Below are positions 29,874 to 40,422 of a DNA stretch of 64,000 nt, in pieces. The notes below the pieces were generated by a model that searched no databases, was not told the origin of the DNA, and saw only the letters and a list, made by a program, of their open reading frames with translations. The position numbers and the translations under genes are program-made. Source of the stretch: Microvirga soli (GTDB lineage: Bacteria; Pseudomonadota; Alphaproteobacteria; Rhizobiales; Beijerinckiaceae); the NCBI RefSeq assembly GCF_016734765.1, contig NZ_JAERQE010000018.1, positions 34,863-98,862 of the forward strand, in the 5' to 3' direction. Each line of letters opens with the position of its first letter. Within the stretch, counting starts at the first letter, position 1.

Positions 29874-31052
29874 TTAGCGGAACGCCGCCTTCAGGCGATC
29901 GGCGAGATCCGTGCGCTCCCAGGAGAAGCCGCCATCGGCATCCGGCTTGCGGCCGAAATGGCCATAGGCCGAGGTGCGGGCATAGATCGGCCGGTTGAGG
30001 CCAAGATGGGTGCGGATGCCGCGGGGCGAGAGGTCCATGGCGTCCATGAGCACGGCCTCGAGCTTGCCCTCGTCCACATGGCCGGTGTCGTGCAGGTCCA
30101 CGTAGATCGACAGGGGCTTGGCCACGCCGATCGCATAGGAGAGCTGCAGGGTGCAGCGGTCGGCAAGGCCGGCCGCCACCACGTTCTTGGCCAGGTACCG
30201 GGCGGCGTAGGCGGCCGAACGGTCCACCTTGGTCGGGTCCTTGCCGGAGAAGGCGCCGCCGCCGTGGGGAGCCGCACCGCCATAGGTGTCGACGATGATC
30301 TTGCGGCCGGTAAGACCGCAATCGCCGTCGGGACCGCCGATCACGAACTTGCCCGTGGGGTTCACGTGCCAGATGGTATCGTTCGAGATCCAGCCTTCGG
30401 GCAGGGTCTGGCGGATATGGGGCTCGACGATCCTGCGCACGTCCTCGGAGGAGAGGCTCTCGTCGAGGTGCTGGGTGGAGAGAACGATCTGGGTGGCCGA
30501 GACGGGCCGGCCGTTCTCGTAGCGCACCGTGACCTGGCTCTTGGCATCCGGGCCGAGCTTGGCGGCATCGCCCACCTTGCCTTTGCGGGCAGCGGTCAGG
30601 TTCTCAAGGATCTTGTGGGCGTAGTAGATCGGCGCCGGCATCAGCTCGGGCGTCTCGTTACAGGCATAACCGAACATGATGCCCTGGTCGCCCGCGCCTT
30701 CGTCCTTGTTGCCGGAGGCATCGACGCCCTGAGCAATGTGGGCCGACTGGGCGTGCAGGTAGACCTCGACCTCAGCGTTCTTCCAGTGGAAGCCGTCCTG
30801 CTCGTAGCCGATGTCCTTGATGGCGTCCCGGGCGAGCTCGATCACTGTGTCCTTGGTGATCGAATCAGGACCGCGCACCTCGCCGGCGATGACGACGCGA
30901 TTGGTGGTGGCGAGCGTCTCGCAGGCTACCCGGGCCTCCGGCTCGGCGGCCAGGTAGGCATCGACGATGGCATCGGAAATCCGGTCGCAGACCTTGTCCG
31001 GATGCCCCTCGGACACCGACTCACTGGTGAAAAGATAGCTCGAACGCCGCAC
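29874..31052 (-). CDS. metK: S-adenosylmethionine synthetase
   Basis: 392 residues. MetK makes SAM from methionine and ATP in the cytoplasm. Motifs [14 protein letters not shown] (N-terminus), [12 protein letters not shown] and [19 protein letters not shown], with the metal and triphosphate-binding residues, are intact. The start is GTG 31052 with AAGGA 8 nt upstream. A promoter-like pair and a small hairpin lie in the 106-bp upstream gap. Order XRE-metK-trmB is conserved in Rhizobiales. Confidence 0.98.
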   Translation of the reverse strand: MRRSSYLFTSESVSEGHPDKVCDRISDAIVDAYLAAEPEARVACETLATTNRVVIAGEVRGPDSITKDTVIELARDAIKDIGYEQDGFHWKNAEVEVYLHAQSAHIAQGVDASGNKDEGAGDQGIMFGYACNETPELMPAPIYYAHKILENLTAARKGKVGDAAKLGPDAKSQVTVRYENGRPVSATQIVLSTQHLDESLSSEDVRRIVEPHIRQTLPEGWISNDTIWHVNPTGKFVIGGPDGDCGLTGRKIIVDTYGGAAPHGGGAFSGKDPTKVDRSAAYAARYLAKNVVAAGLADRCTLQLSYAIGVAKPLSIYVDLHDTGHVDEGKLEAVLMDAMDLSPRGIRTHLGLNRPIYARTSAYGHFGRKPDADGGFSWERTDLADRLKAAFR

Positions 31053-31083
31053 GACGGAATTCCTTCAGGCAATGGAAAAGGGA

Positions 31084-31145
31084 AGCCCGCGAGTTCCCCG
31101 CGGGTCTCAAACCATGCTCATGCCGCAGGCTCAAGGAAAGGTCAA
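31084..31145 (-). promoter_or_regulatory. metK upstream region: promoter candidate and leader hairpin
   Basis: On the minus strand TTGACC (31145-31140) and, 17 bp later, CATGAG (31122-31117) form a promoter with a good -35 and a weak -10. A 6-bp stem CCCGCG/CGCGGG (31086-31104) followed by CTTCCCTTTT lies in the leader. I could not fit a known SAM riboswitch class to it. Confidence 0.3.
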
Positions 31146-31158
31146 GCGAACGCGTTCT

Positions 31159-31572
31159 TTATGCCGAACGTTCCGCTACGTCCTGAGCAGCCAGGGAGAC
31201 GACGAGCTGGACGATGCTTTTACGCACCTTGGGGTTGCTGATCCCGGTGAAATGCCGAACGAGCTGCAGGCCTTCCGGGGTCGACATCATGTCGGCCACA
31301 TAGGCGGGCGGGTTCTCTTCCGCAAAGCCAGGGGTGGATGTGGTGCTCGTGACCCCATCGAGGAAGAAGTGAATGTCGACGCCGAGGATCTTGGCGATCT
31401 CGATGAGGCGGGCGACGCTGATCCGGTTCATGCCCTTTTCGTATTTCTGAACCTGCTGGAAGGTCAGCCCGAGCATGTCGCCAAGCTTCTCCTGGCTCAT
31501 GCCGATGGACACACGGCGCATGCGCACGCGGCTTCCGACTTCCTTATCGATAGAGCCTGTCGACTTCTTCAT
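31159..31572 (-). CDS. XRE-family regulator of the PraR/SinR-like type
   Basis: 137 residues from ATG 31572 (GGAAG 9 nt upstream). It carries a Cro/C1 HTH with SIGMSQEKLGDMLGLTFQQVQKYEKG (residues about 22-48) and an ARLIEIAKILGVDIHFF follow-on helix. A C-terminal helical region of about 60 residues has no known domain. It is closely like the Rhizobium PraR/PhrR regulators, which affect attachment, biofilm and stress genes. The gene sits upstream of metK, a conserved position. Confidence 0.88.
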   Translation of the reverse strand: MKKSTGSIDKEVGSRVRMRRVSIGMSQEKLGDMLGLTFQQVQKYEKGMNRISVARLIEIAKILGVDIHFFLDGVTSTTSTPGFAEENPPAYVADMMSTPEGLQLVRHFTGISNPKVRKSIVQLVVSLAAQDVAERSA

Positions 31573-31622
31573 AGGGCCCCACTTCCTTCCCAAGGATTAT
31601 GTATCGTAAGGTCATGGTTTGC

Positions 31623-33221
31623 TTAGAGAAAAGTTCTTTGATGCCCACGACGTACAATCAAGGTCATAAAGCAGATCAGAAGCGTGGCCGTCAAAGAAAA
31701 CCTACCCCAATGATCATAAAGAGTGGCCGGTTCCGCAACTGGAAGAGAGGAGTCAATTACATGTTCAACTCCCAGTGGAATCTGCGCCACGACGCGGCCA
31801 AAAGGATCGATCACAGCCGAGATACCTGTATTGGCAGCCCGCACCAGCGGCAGGCCTTCCTCGACCGCTCGAAGCCGCGCCTGCGCGAAATGCTGGTAGG
31901 GGCCGGGAGTTCGTCCAAACCAGGCATCGTTGGTCACATTCAGGATGAGATTGGGACGCGGGCCGTCGCCAAGGATCTGCCCGGGAAAGATCGCCTCGTA
32001 GCAGATCGTCGCAGCGACCGGTGGCAAGCCCGGAATCGCGAGCGTCATGCGTCTTTCGGCAGGCTCGAACCCGCCCGGAATGTGCACGAACTGGCGCAGG
32101 CCAATAGCCCGGATCAGGGCATCCAGGGCCCGGGGCACATACTCGCCGAAGGGCACCAGATGCACCTTGTCGTAGGAGCCGAGGATCGTGCCCCGGTCGT
32201 CGATGACCTGGATGGCGTTGTAGAACTTGCCGACTGCCTCACCGGGCAGCGGCTCGTCCATGCGGGCCGCCCCCGTGATCAGAACGGAGCCGAGCTCCAG
32301 AAGGGCCCCGATCTGAGCCAATGAGGCGGGATCGCGATGGAGCAGGAAGGGAAAGGCCGATTCCGGCCATATGATATGCGTCGGAGCCGATCCATCTTGC
32401 GTCGGTCGCGCGCTCAAGGTCAGGTAATGCCGCATGATGGCGTCGCGGTTGTGCGGGTTGAACTTGGCGTCCTGGGCTAAGTTCGGCTGCATGATGCGCA
32501 GGCGCACGTCGGGAACCGTGGCGGACGCCTCCGTCGGCACCCGCCAGAAGCCGAAAGCAGCAAGACCGAAGAGCGTTGCCGCCGCCAAGGCCGGGGCCGT
32601 CCAGCGGGCACGGACAGTCTGTCCCGTCGGCAGGACAGCCGGAGCAGCCCCGATGCAGAGGCTCAGGAAGGTCAGGCCGTAAAGCCCGACCAGGGAGGCG
32701 GATTGCACCAGCCAGAGGTTCTGGCCGAGCGCCATGCCGGGGCTGTTCCAGGGAAAGCCGGTGAAGAGATGCCCGCGCAACCACTCGGCCACGGTAAGGC
32801 CGAACGCAAAGGCAAGGATACGCCAGGCGTCGGGAAGCCAGAGCAGGCGGGCGAGCGCGAAGCCGAAGGCCGAGAAGAAGGCCAGTAGCGCCGGCAGGCC
32901 CAAAACTCCGAAGGGCATGGCCCAGGCGAACTGGTCGGCCTCCACGAGGAAGGCCGCGCCGAGCCACCACAGGCCAGCAACGAAATAGCCGAAGCCCCAG
33001 AACCAACCAAGAAATGCCGCAGCCTTGAACGGAGCCCAGCGGGACGGGCCCTGCCCCATGGTCCCATCGAGAAGCCAGATCGCAGGGACGAGGGACAGGG
33101 CGAGCGCCGGCAGAAATCCGAAGGGCGGCATGGCGAGGGCACCGACAGCCCCGGCCGCGAAGGCCGTGAGCCATCGGCGCCAGCCTCGCAGGAGGCTGGT
33201 GCGCTTCGCCAGCAGGATCAT
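31623..33221 (-). CDS. lnt: Apolipoprotein N-acyltransferase
   Basis: 532 residues. Lnt adds the third acyl chain to the N-terminal Cys of lipoproteins in the inner membrane. Six or so membrane helices (about 1-215) precede a nitrilase-fold domain (about 230-490). The catalytic triad is visible as Glu in IWPESAFPF, Lys in YDKVHLVPFGEY and Cys in ATICYEAIFP. A final membrane helix closes the protein. Its ATG overlaps the stop of the CorC-like gene. Confidence 0.97.
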   Translation of the reverse strand: MILLAKRTSLLRGWRRWLTAFAAGAVGALAMPPFGFLPALALSLVPAIWLLDGTMGQGPSRWAPFKAAAFLGWFWGFGYFVAGLWWLGAAFLVEADQFAWAMPFGVLGLPALLAFFSAFGFALARLLWLPDAWRILAFAFGLTVAEWLRGHLFTGFPWNSPGMALGQNLWLVQSASLVGLYGLTFLSLCIGAAPAVLPTGQTVRARWTAPALAAATLFGLAAFGFWRVPTEASATVPDVRLRIMQPNLAQDAKFNPHNRDAIMRHYLTLSARPTQDGSAPTHIIWPESAFPFLLHRDPASLAQIGALLELGSVLITGAARMDEPLPGEAVGKFYNAIQVIDDRGTILGSYDKVHLVPFGEYVPRALDALIRAIGLRQFVHIPGGFEPAERRMTLAIPGLPPVAATICYEAIFPGQILGDGPRPNLILNVTNDAWFGRTPGPYQHFAQARLRAVEEGLPLVRAANTGISAVIDPFGRVVAQIPLGVEHVIDSSLPVAEPATLYDHWGRFSLTATLLICFMTLIVRRGHQRTFL

Positions 33222-34252
33222 TCGGCGGCAGCGCTTTCAGGACGCGCGGCGACCGGTTGGCCTTCCGTGATTTCCACCTCCGTGGAGGCGACAGCCCGGC
33301 GATGGATGCGCAGCCGCTTCACACGCCGTGGATCGGCATCCAGAACCTCGAATTCGAGGCCAGCCGGGCCCACGATCACCTCGCTGCGGGACGGTACGCG
33401 GCCCGCCAGCGTCACGATGAAGCCGCCGATCGTGTCGATGTCCTCGGCGCCCTCTTCCTCAGTGAGGTCGACGCCGAGCGTCTCCTTCACCTCGTCGAGG
33501 CTCGCACGGGCATCGGCGATGTAGGTGCCATCGCCCGCCTCCACGATAGTCAGCGTCGCATCTTCGTCGTGCTCGTCCTCGATGTCGCCCACCACCATCT
33601 CGACGAGATCCTCGATGGACACGAGCCCGTCGGTTCCACCGTACTCGTCGATCACCAGGGCCATGTGGGTGCGCGTCGCCTGCATCCGCACCAAGAGGTC
33701 GATGGCCGGCATGGAGCGTGGCACGAAGAGCACCGGGCGCAGGATATTGGCGGAGGCGAGCGTCATCGACAGGTCGATCTGGCCGAGGCTCGGGGGAGGG
33801 GTCTCGTCACCTGCACCCGCTTCCGAGGCGCCGCCATCGGCCCTCATGGCGATGAAGTCGAGGAAGTCCCGGATGTGAACCATGCCCTTGGGGTCGTCCA
33901 GGGTCTCGCCATAGACGGGCAGGCGCGAATGGCCGGCGGTGCGGAAGAGGTTCAGGAGCTCGCCGAGATTGGTCTCGGATGCCACCGCCACGATGTCGGC
34001 GCGGGGCACCATCACGTCCTCCACCCGGATCCGGTGGAAGGAGAGCACGTTCTTGAGCATCGCCCGCTCCTGGGGCGAGAAGTCCGTGTCTGCAACGGTT
34101 TCCGCGAGAACATCCTCCAGATCGTGGCGGATGGATTCGCGGGGTTTCAGGCCGAGACGGGTCAAAACCCGGTCGTACCAGTGGTCGCGTGTGTCGTCTG
34201 TCTCGGGAAGGGTTCGGACAGGGCGTTCGCTACGACTTCGATCTTCGTTCAT
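33218..34252 (-). CDS. CorC/HlyC-type CBS-domain protein
   Basis: 344 residues without membrane segments. Two CBS domains lie at about residues 75-210 (RVEDVMVPRADIVAV, ILRPVLFVPRSMPAIDLL, MALVIDEYGGTDGLVSIED) and a CorC_HlyC transporter-associated domain at about 260-330. Such soluble CorC proteins are linked to magnesium/cobalt efflux and envelope integrity. The gene is coupled to lnt and lies 20 bp from ybeY. Confidence 0.92.
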   Translation of the reverse strand: MNEDRSRSERPVRTLPETDDTRDHWYDRVLTRLGLKPRESIRHDLEDVLAETVADTDFSPQERAMLKNVLSFHRIRVEDVMVPRADIVAVASETNLGELLNLFRTAGHSRLPVYGETLDDPKGMVHIRDFLDFIAMRADGGASEAGAGDETPPPSLGQIDLSMTLASANILRPVLFVPRSMPAIDLLVRMQATRTHMALVIDEYGGTDGLVSIEDLVEMVVGDIEDEHDEDATLTIVEAGDGTYIADARASLDEVKETLGVDLTEEEGAEDIDTIGGFIVTLAGRVPSRSEVIVGPAGLEFEVLDADPRRVKRLRIHRRAVASTEVEITEGQPVAARPESAAAE

Positions 34253-34272
34253 TGCCGTGGGTTGTCAGCGCT

Positions 34273-34749
34273 TCAAGCTGCCATATCGCGATAGGGATTG
34301 GCGATGCCAAGGGTGGCGAGCGCCTTGACTTCGAGACCTTCCATGATCTCCGCCTCCGCCTCGACCTCGTGGTCATAGCCGAGAAGATGCAGAACACCAT
34401 GAACGATCAAATGGGCGAAATGATGCGCAAGCTCCTTGGATTCCTCCTCGGATTCGCGCACCAGCGTTTCGTACGCTAGAGCAATATCGCCCAAATGGCG
34501 AGGGCCGCCTAAGCCCGGCTGCTCCGGCGCCGGGAAGGACAGCACGTTGGTGGGCTTGTCCTTGTTCCGCCAGGTGCGGTTCAGCTCCTGGATCTGCGCA
34601 TCGTCGGTGAGCATGACGCTCGCCTCGAAATCCCCGTCCGACTCGTAGGTGACGGCGAGCGCGGCTTGCGCCGCCTTCTGAGCCAGAGCCTCTGCGTCTT
34701 CGAGGCGGCTCCAGTCGCCCGCCTCGATCATGGTGTCGAGGGTGATCAC
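34273..34749 (-). CDS. ybeY: Endoribonuclease YbeY
   Basis: 158 residues. YbeY is a single-strand RNase involved in 16S rRNA 3'-end maturation and 70S quality control. The zinc motif HxxxHxxxxxH is present as HLIVHGVLHLLGYDH. NRTWRNKDKPTNVLSFP is the second family block. GTG 34749 overlaps the phoH stop by GTGA. Confidence 0.96.
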   Translation of the reverse strand: MITLDTMIEAGDWSRLEDAEALAQKAAQAALAVTYESDGDFEASVMLTDDAQIQELNRTWRNKDKPTNVLSFPAPEQPGLGGPRHLGDIALAYETLVRESEEESKELAHHFAHLIVHGVLHLLGYDHEVEAEAEIMEGLEVKALATLGIANPYRDMAA

Positions 34750-35843
34750 GGCCTGCGGTCCCGGTAATCCTGGCGCGGCGGCTCCGGCGGCGCTTCGCGG
34801 GCAGCCTTGTCGTAGGCGGTCACGATGCGGCGCACGAGGTCGTGGCGCACCACGTCCACTTCCTTGAAGGTCACCCGGGTGATGCCTTCCACCCCGTCGA
34901 GAATCCGCACGGCCTCGACAAGACCCGATTTCTGGCCGGGTGGCAGGTCGATCTGCGAGGGGTCGCCAGTGATGATCATGCGCGAGCCCTCGCCGAGGCG
35001 GGTCAGGAACATCTTCATCTGCATCGTGGTGGTGTTCTGGGCTTCATCCAGCAGCACCAGGGCATTGGTCAGCGTGCGCCCGCGCATGAAGGCGAGCGGC
35101 GCGATCTCGATCATGCCAGTCTGCAGGCCCCGGTCCACGTGGCGCGCTTCCATGAAGTCGTAGAGCGCGTCGTAGATCGGGCGCAGATAGGGATCGACCT
35201 TCTCGCGCATGTCGCCGGGCAGGAAGCCGAGGCGCTCGCCCGCTTCCACGGCAGGCCGCGAGATGATCAGGCGGTCCACCTGCCCAGCTTCGAGCAGGGA
35301 GACCGCATAGCCCACCGCGAGCCAGGTCTTGCCGGTGCCGGCCGGGCCCTCGGCGAAGACGAGTTCGTTGGTTTTCAGCGCCTTGATATAGGTGTTTTGC
35401 GCGGCGTTGCGGGCGCGCACCGCCCCGCGCCGGCGCGTGGAGATCTGGTCGAAGGCGGTGAGCCCCGCTGCCGGCTGCTCTTCGGCGGCCGGGAAGAGGC
35501 TGCCCTGGAGGGTGCTCTCCTCGATGGCGCCGTCCACGTCACCCGTTCCGAGGGCTCTGCCCTGGCGGGCGCGCTCGTAGAGGCCTTCCAGCACGCGCCG
35601 GGCCATCTCGGAGGCTTCCGGCGTGCCTTTCACGGTGACCCGGTTGCCGTTGGCAATGGCGGTCACGTTGAGACGGCGCTCCAGGTGGGCGAGGTTCTGA
35701 TCGTATTGTCCGAAAACGAGGCTGGCGAGGCGGTTGTCCTCGAACGTGAGGATGATTTCGGCCTCTTCGACGACGCCGGGGTGCAGGCCGCCGGGGTTAC
35801 GTCCCTTTTGTGCACGTGCGGTCGCGTTGTCCGCTGGGCTCAA
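34746..35843 (-). CDS. phoH: PhoH-like ATPase
   Basis: 365 residues. An N-terminal KH-like/PhoL part (about 20-105) is followed by the P-loop ATPase domain with Walker A AEGPAGTGKTWLAVG (about 165) and Walker B LVLLDEAQNTT. The family is usually paired with ybeY and probably acts in RNA metabolism. The start used is TTG 35843, preceded by GGAGAGG. It is 69 bp downstream of miaB. Confidence 0.93.
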   Translation of the reverse strand: MSPADNATARAQKGRNPGGLHPGVVEEAEIILTFEDNRLASLVFGQYDQNLAHLERRLNVTAIANGNRVTVKGTPEASEMARRVLEGLYERARQGRALGTGDVDGAIEESTLQGSLFPAAEEQPAAGLTAFDQISTRRRGAVRARNAAQNTYIKALKTNELVFAEGPAGTGKTWLAVGYAVSLLEAGQVDRLIISRPAVEAGERLGFLPGDMREKVDPYLRPIYDALYDFMEARHVDRGLQTGMIEIAPLAFMRGRTLTNALVLLDEAQNTTTMQMKMFLTRLGEGSRMIITGDPSQIDLPPGQKSGLVEAVRILDGVEGITRVTFKEVDVVRHDLVRRIVTAYDKAAREAPPEPPRQDYRDRRP

Positions 35844-35912
35844 ATGCCTCTCCTCTGATGATCCGCTGCCGGTTTGGCGACGGACGAATATGGGGCCTCA
35901 TAAGGCAATAGA

Positions 35913-37271
<1,359 letters not shown>

Positions 37272-37368
37272 GAGGTCGGCCTGTCGGATTAAAAATCGAG
37301 CGCCCTTTTAAGCCTTTTCATCACGCAAGAGAATAGCGGCCGTTTGGCTCAAGGATCTATTCGTATGG

Positions 37369-37600
37369 CATCATCCCGGACGAAGCATAAGCGAAGATCC
37401 GGGATCGCGAGCAGAATAAGATGCCGGAGCCTCGACATTGTCATTCCCGCGAAGGCGGGAATCCATACCCGCCGACAGTGCAGGATAGGGCGATGCGATG
37501 TTCGAATCGCCTTACACGAATAGACTTGTGTTTATGGATTTCCACGCCTGCGGCGCGGCCCTTCGGGTCGGGCTCCGCTGCGCGGCCTCGGACTGACGGT
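37369..37600. repeat. Intergenic repeat cluster upstream of miaB
   Basis: The 386-bp gap 37272-37657 holds no convincing gene. It contains the ATCCCGGA/TCCGGGAT palindrome (37372-37405), then CATTCCCGCGAAGGCGGGAATCC (about 37442-37464) and GTGTTTATGGATTTCC (about 37530-37545), which resemble the element at 3041-3128. A GC-rich inverted region, GCGGCGCGGCCC/GCGCGGCC, follows. Confidence 0.55.
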
Positions 37601-37657
37601 GCTGGACTGGTTTGAGCGATCCCGGATCGGCTGCGCCGTCCGGGATGACGAGACTGG

Positions 37658-38341
37658 TCAATCCCGGAACGCGCCCTCAACCGGCGCCGACAATTCCGCG
37701 TCTGCTGCGAGGATTTCCGAAACGACCTTCGCGAAGGCCGGGCGCGCGCTGAGCCGATCGTACCAACCGGCTAGGCTCTCATGGCCTCTCAAGGAGGGCC
37801 CACCCAGGCGCCGCGTCCAGAACACCGTCATGAACACGGCGATGTCCGCCGCCGAAAATGTGCCGCAGAGATAATCCCGGCCCTGGAGCTGCCGGTCGAG
37901 GGTGGCGAAATGGCCAGCCAACGCAGGCTCGGCCTCGCGGGCCTTCAGCTCCTTGGCCTCCCAGCGCTCCAGATCGTCCGGCTTCGGCTCGGTCCGGTGC
38001 ATGAGGAAGCGCAAAGGCGCCAGCATGATCTCATCGGCGAAGACGTCGAGCAGGCGGCAGCGGGCGCGCTCGCGCGAATCGCCAGGGTAGAGCGCCGACT
38101 CAGGGTAAGCGTCTTCCAGATACTCGATGATCACGGTCGAATCGTAGAGGGACAGATCCTCGTCGACGAAAACCGGGACCTGTCCCTTGGGATTGATGGC
38201 CAGCACGTCCGGGTGCTTGGGGGCATAGCCCTTCGTCTGGCTGAAGGCGACGCCGATGCGCTCGAAGGCGAGCCCCTTCTCGTAAAGGGCAATCTCGACC
38301 TTGCGCGAGAAGAGGCTGACGGGGCCGGAATAGAGCTTCAT
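37658..38341 (-). CDS. Glutathione S-transferase family protein
   Basis: 227 residues. An N-terminal thioredoxin-like domain (about 1-80) has the cis-Pro motif NPKGQVPVFVDED and the Glu/Ser glutathione-binding pair in LYDSTVIIEYL. An all-helical C-terminal domain (about 90-215) has the N-capping-like FSAADIAVFMTVFW. The substrate is unknown. It lies between the miaB repeat region and the DUF1127 gene, not in the usual Rhizobiales core order. Confidence 0.9.
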   Translation of the reverse strand: MKLYSGPVSLFSRKVEIALYEKGLAFERIGVAFSQTKGYAPKHPDVLAINPKGQVPVFVDEDLSLYDSTVIIEYLEDAYPESALYPGDSRERARCRLLDVFADEIMLAPLRFLMHRTEPKPDDLERWEAKELKAREAEPALAGHFATLDRQLQGRDYLCGTFSAADIAVFMTVFWTRRLGGPSLRGHESLAGWYDRLSARPAFAKVVSEILAADAELSAPVEGAFRD

Positions 38342-38358
38342 CGGAGGCTTTCAGAAGG

Positions 38359-38598
38359 TTAGCGGCTGATCGACGGCGGGAGGTGATCCTGCCAGGAGGC
38401 CTCATTCAAGCCCTCCACGTCGGCCCGCGACAACCCGATATCATGCAATGCATGGTCGTCGAGCGCGTAAAGGGTCTTCAAGGTCCTGCGGCGGTCAAGC
38501 CAGGCCTCATAGCGCAAAAGCAGGTTCATGAGCGTGCTCCCATGGTTGCGGTGAGTGGTATGAAACCCAAGATTTGCTGTGGCATATCCGGTCGCCAT
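38359..38598 (-). CDS. DUF1127 small protein
   Basis: 79 residues from ATG 38598 with AAGGAG 8 nt upstream; an internal ATG at 38529 would give 56 residues. The C-terminal DUF1127 motif, RRRTLKTLYALDDHALHDIGL followed by SRADVEG, is clear and Arg-rich. Small DUF1127 proteins in related bacteria act in RNA turnover and phosphate/carbon metabolism. It is divergent from the LysR gene, 123 bp away. Confidence 0.85.
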   Translation of the reverse strand: MATGYATANLGFHTTHRNHGSTLMNLLLRYEAWLDRRRTLKTLYALDDHALHDIGLSRADVEGLNEASWQDHLPPSISR

Positions 38599-38721
38599 GA
38601 CGGTTCTCCTTCAATGGCATTTCTCTGGAGATGAATGTGCTCCCGTGGTAGGTTGCAAGCAAACGAGAAGTTCTTGCGTCTTGCCCAAGCAGAACTTGGG
38701 CAGAGCACCTCATAGGTCCCC

Positions 38722-39660
38722 ATGTCCCGTCGCCGTCTCCCGCCCCTCAATGCTCTACGCGCCTTCGAGGCCGCAGCCCGTCACCTCAGTTTCGAGAAGG
38801 CCGGCGACGAGATCGCCGTGACGGCAAGCGCCGTGGGCCAGCAGGTGAAAGCGCTGGAAGCCTGGATCGGGCGGCCGCTCTTCCTGCGCCAGCCAAGCCG
38901 GGGCGTGGTGCTGACGCCCTTGGGCGAGCGCTATGCGGTGTCCGTCACGGAGGCGCTTAACCGGCTCGACGAGGCAACGGCACGGGCCCTGCGTCCGGAG
39001 GCTTCCAACGTCATCACCGTCAGCGCCATGCCGAGCCTTGCCTCGAACTGGCTCATCCCGCGGCTCGGCGCCTTTCGGGAGCGTCACCCGGAGCTGGATG
39101 TCCGCGTCTCGGTGTCGGGTCACCTCACCGATTTCGATCGCGAGGACGTAGACGTGGCGATCCGCTTCGGGCGCGGCAACTATCCTGGCCTGTGCACGGA
39201 CCTGCTGATGGAGGAGTTCTTCTTCGCCGTGTGCAGCGCCGGCCTGCTCAACAACCCGGACCGGCCTCTGCGCGAGCCTGCTGATCTGCTGCGTCACACC
39301 CTGATCTACGAGGCCGTCGACGGCGTCCCGGACTACACCACCTGGGACCGGTGGCTGGCAGAGGTCGGTGTCTCGGGGATCGATACCTCGCGCAGCCCCC
39401 GCTTCACCCACACCTATCTCTGCCTGCAGGCCGCCGCTTCGGGGCAGGGCGTGGCGCTCGCCACCAATGTGCTCATCGGCGATTACCTGAAGGCGGGCCG
39501 CCTCGTCCGGCCTTTCCCGCATCAGGTGAAGGGTGCCTACCAGTATTACATCGTCTGCCCCGAGGCGACGGCGGACCGGCCTGCGCTGGCAGCCTTTCGC
39601 GCCTGGCTGCTGGACGAGGCGCAGGCGCAGGCGGCGGAGGCCGATGTAGATCGGGATTGA
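38722..39660 (+). CDS. LysR-family transcriptional regulator, GcvA-like
   Basis: 312 residues. N-terminal winged HTH (about 5-65): LNALRAFEAAARHLSFEKAG with AVTASAVGQQVKALE as recognition helix. The substrate-binding domain (about 92-300) contains the GcvA-type NWLIPRLGAFRERHPELDVRVS and DVDVAIRFGRGNYPGL. It is divergent from a DUF1127 gene, which it may regulate. The effector is unknown. Confidence 0.9.
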   Translation: MSRRRLPPLNALRAFEAAARHLSFEKAGDEIAVTASAVGQQVKALEAWIGRPLFLRQPSRGVVLTPLGERYAVSVTEALNRLDEATARALRPEASNVITVSAMPSLASNWLIPRLGAFRERHPELDVRVSVSGHLTDFDREDVDVAIRFGRGNYPGLCTDLLMEEFFFAVCSAGLLNNPDRPLREPADLLRHTLIYEAVDGVPDYTTWDRWLAEVGVSGIDTSRSPRFTHTYLCLQAAASGQGVALATNVLIGDYLKAGRLVRPFPHQVKGAYQYYIVCPEATADRPALAAFRAWLLDEAQAQAAEADVDRD

Positions 39661-39681
39661 TGGTCGACTAGGGGATGATGT

Positions 39682-40344
39682 CTACTTCAAGTTGGATAGA
39701 GGCCAATTCAACTTCCAGCCCTGCTCAGTACGAATGACGCTCGTTTCGAGTTCCTGGGTTGAATCAGTTTCGTTTAAGATTCCGACTTTGAGGTTGATGC
39801 GGTCATTGCCGTCCCAACCTAGAACCTCCCAAGATTCCTCAGGGTGACCCTTTGGGGTGCTGTAAAGAAATTCCTGTTTGGGACTATCGGAAGTAAAGGA
39901 CCAAATTGCGATCTCGTATGCGCGTTCAAAATGGGGGTCGCTGTCGGCAGACACGAAGGATCGACTGTTCGGTGAAAACTCGGGAAGGCTGCTCAGAAAC
40001 ACAGTGTGTCCTGATTGGGCGCTGATAATGTTTGCACCCCCTCCCTCATACAGAGAGTATCCTACAACATACGTTTTCTGATCCTGCCTATAGCCGCGCA
40101 ACTCATATTTCACGCAATCGGCCGCCACGCCTTTTTCACAGGCTTCGCGGTCGTCCCGGTAGCTTTTGGTTTTTCCAGATTCCAGCTTCAGGATCAGAAC
40201 ATCGCCTTCACGAATGGCGAGGCCGTTCAATTGAGCCAAGCAATCCGCTTCGCGTTCGCATGAGACCGGAGCCGATAAGGGACTCTCTAGAGCCAACAAG
40301 GGACTTCCCAGGAGAAGGGCATAGACCAATCCTAGAAAGCGCAT
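39682..40344 (-). CDS. Hypothetical secreted protein
   Basis: 220 residues. A signal peptide (about residues 1-18, LGLVYALLLGSPLLALE) is followed by a Cys-containing segment (CEREADC, ACEKGVAADC) and beta-rich sequence such as KTYVVGYSLYEGGG. I recognise no family. Base composition is noticeably more AT-rich than that of its neighbours, which suggests acquisition. It lies convergent to the LysR gene (21-bp gap). Confidence 0.6.
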   Translation of the reverse strand: MRFLGLVYALLLGSPLLALESPLSAPVSCEREADCLAQLNGLAIREGDVLILKLESGKTKSYRDDREACEKGVAADCVKYELRGYRQDQKTYVVGYSLYEGGGANIISAQSGHTVFLSSLPEFSPNSRSFVSADSDPHFERAYEIAIWSFTSDSPKQEFLYSTPKGHPEESWEVLGWDGNDRINLKVGILNETDSTQELETSVIRTEQGWKLNWPLSNLK

Positions 40345-40422
40345 TGGCTACTCCGCGTTACTCCGATGTTATTGTTACAACAAAGCGCGATGCTATCCAA
40401 TCGTCCTAGTTTCGGAAGGTTC

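Noticed and set aside
31053..31158. SAM riboswitch in front of metK
   Set aside because: I compared it from memory with the SAM-II, SAM-V and SAM/SAH types and could not place their core nucleotides; only a short hairpin and a promoter are supported.
37421..37680. Short ORFs in the miaB-GST gap
   Set aside because: They run through palindromic repeats and contain translated repeat sequence only.
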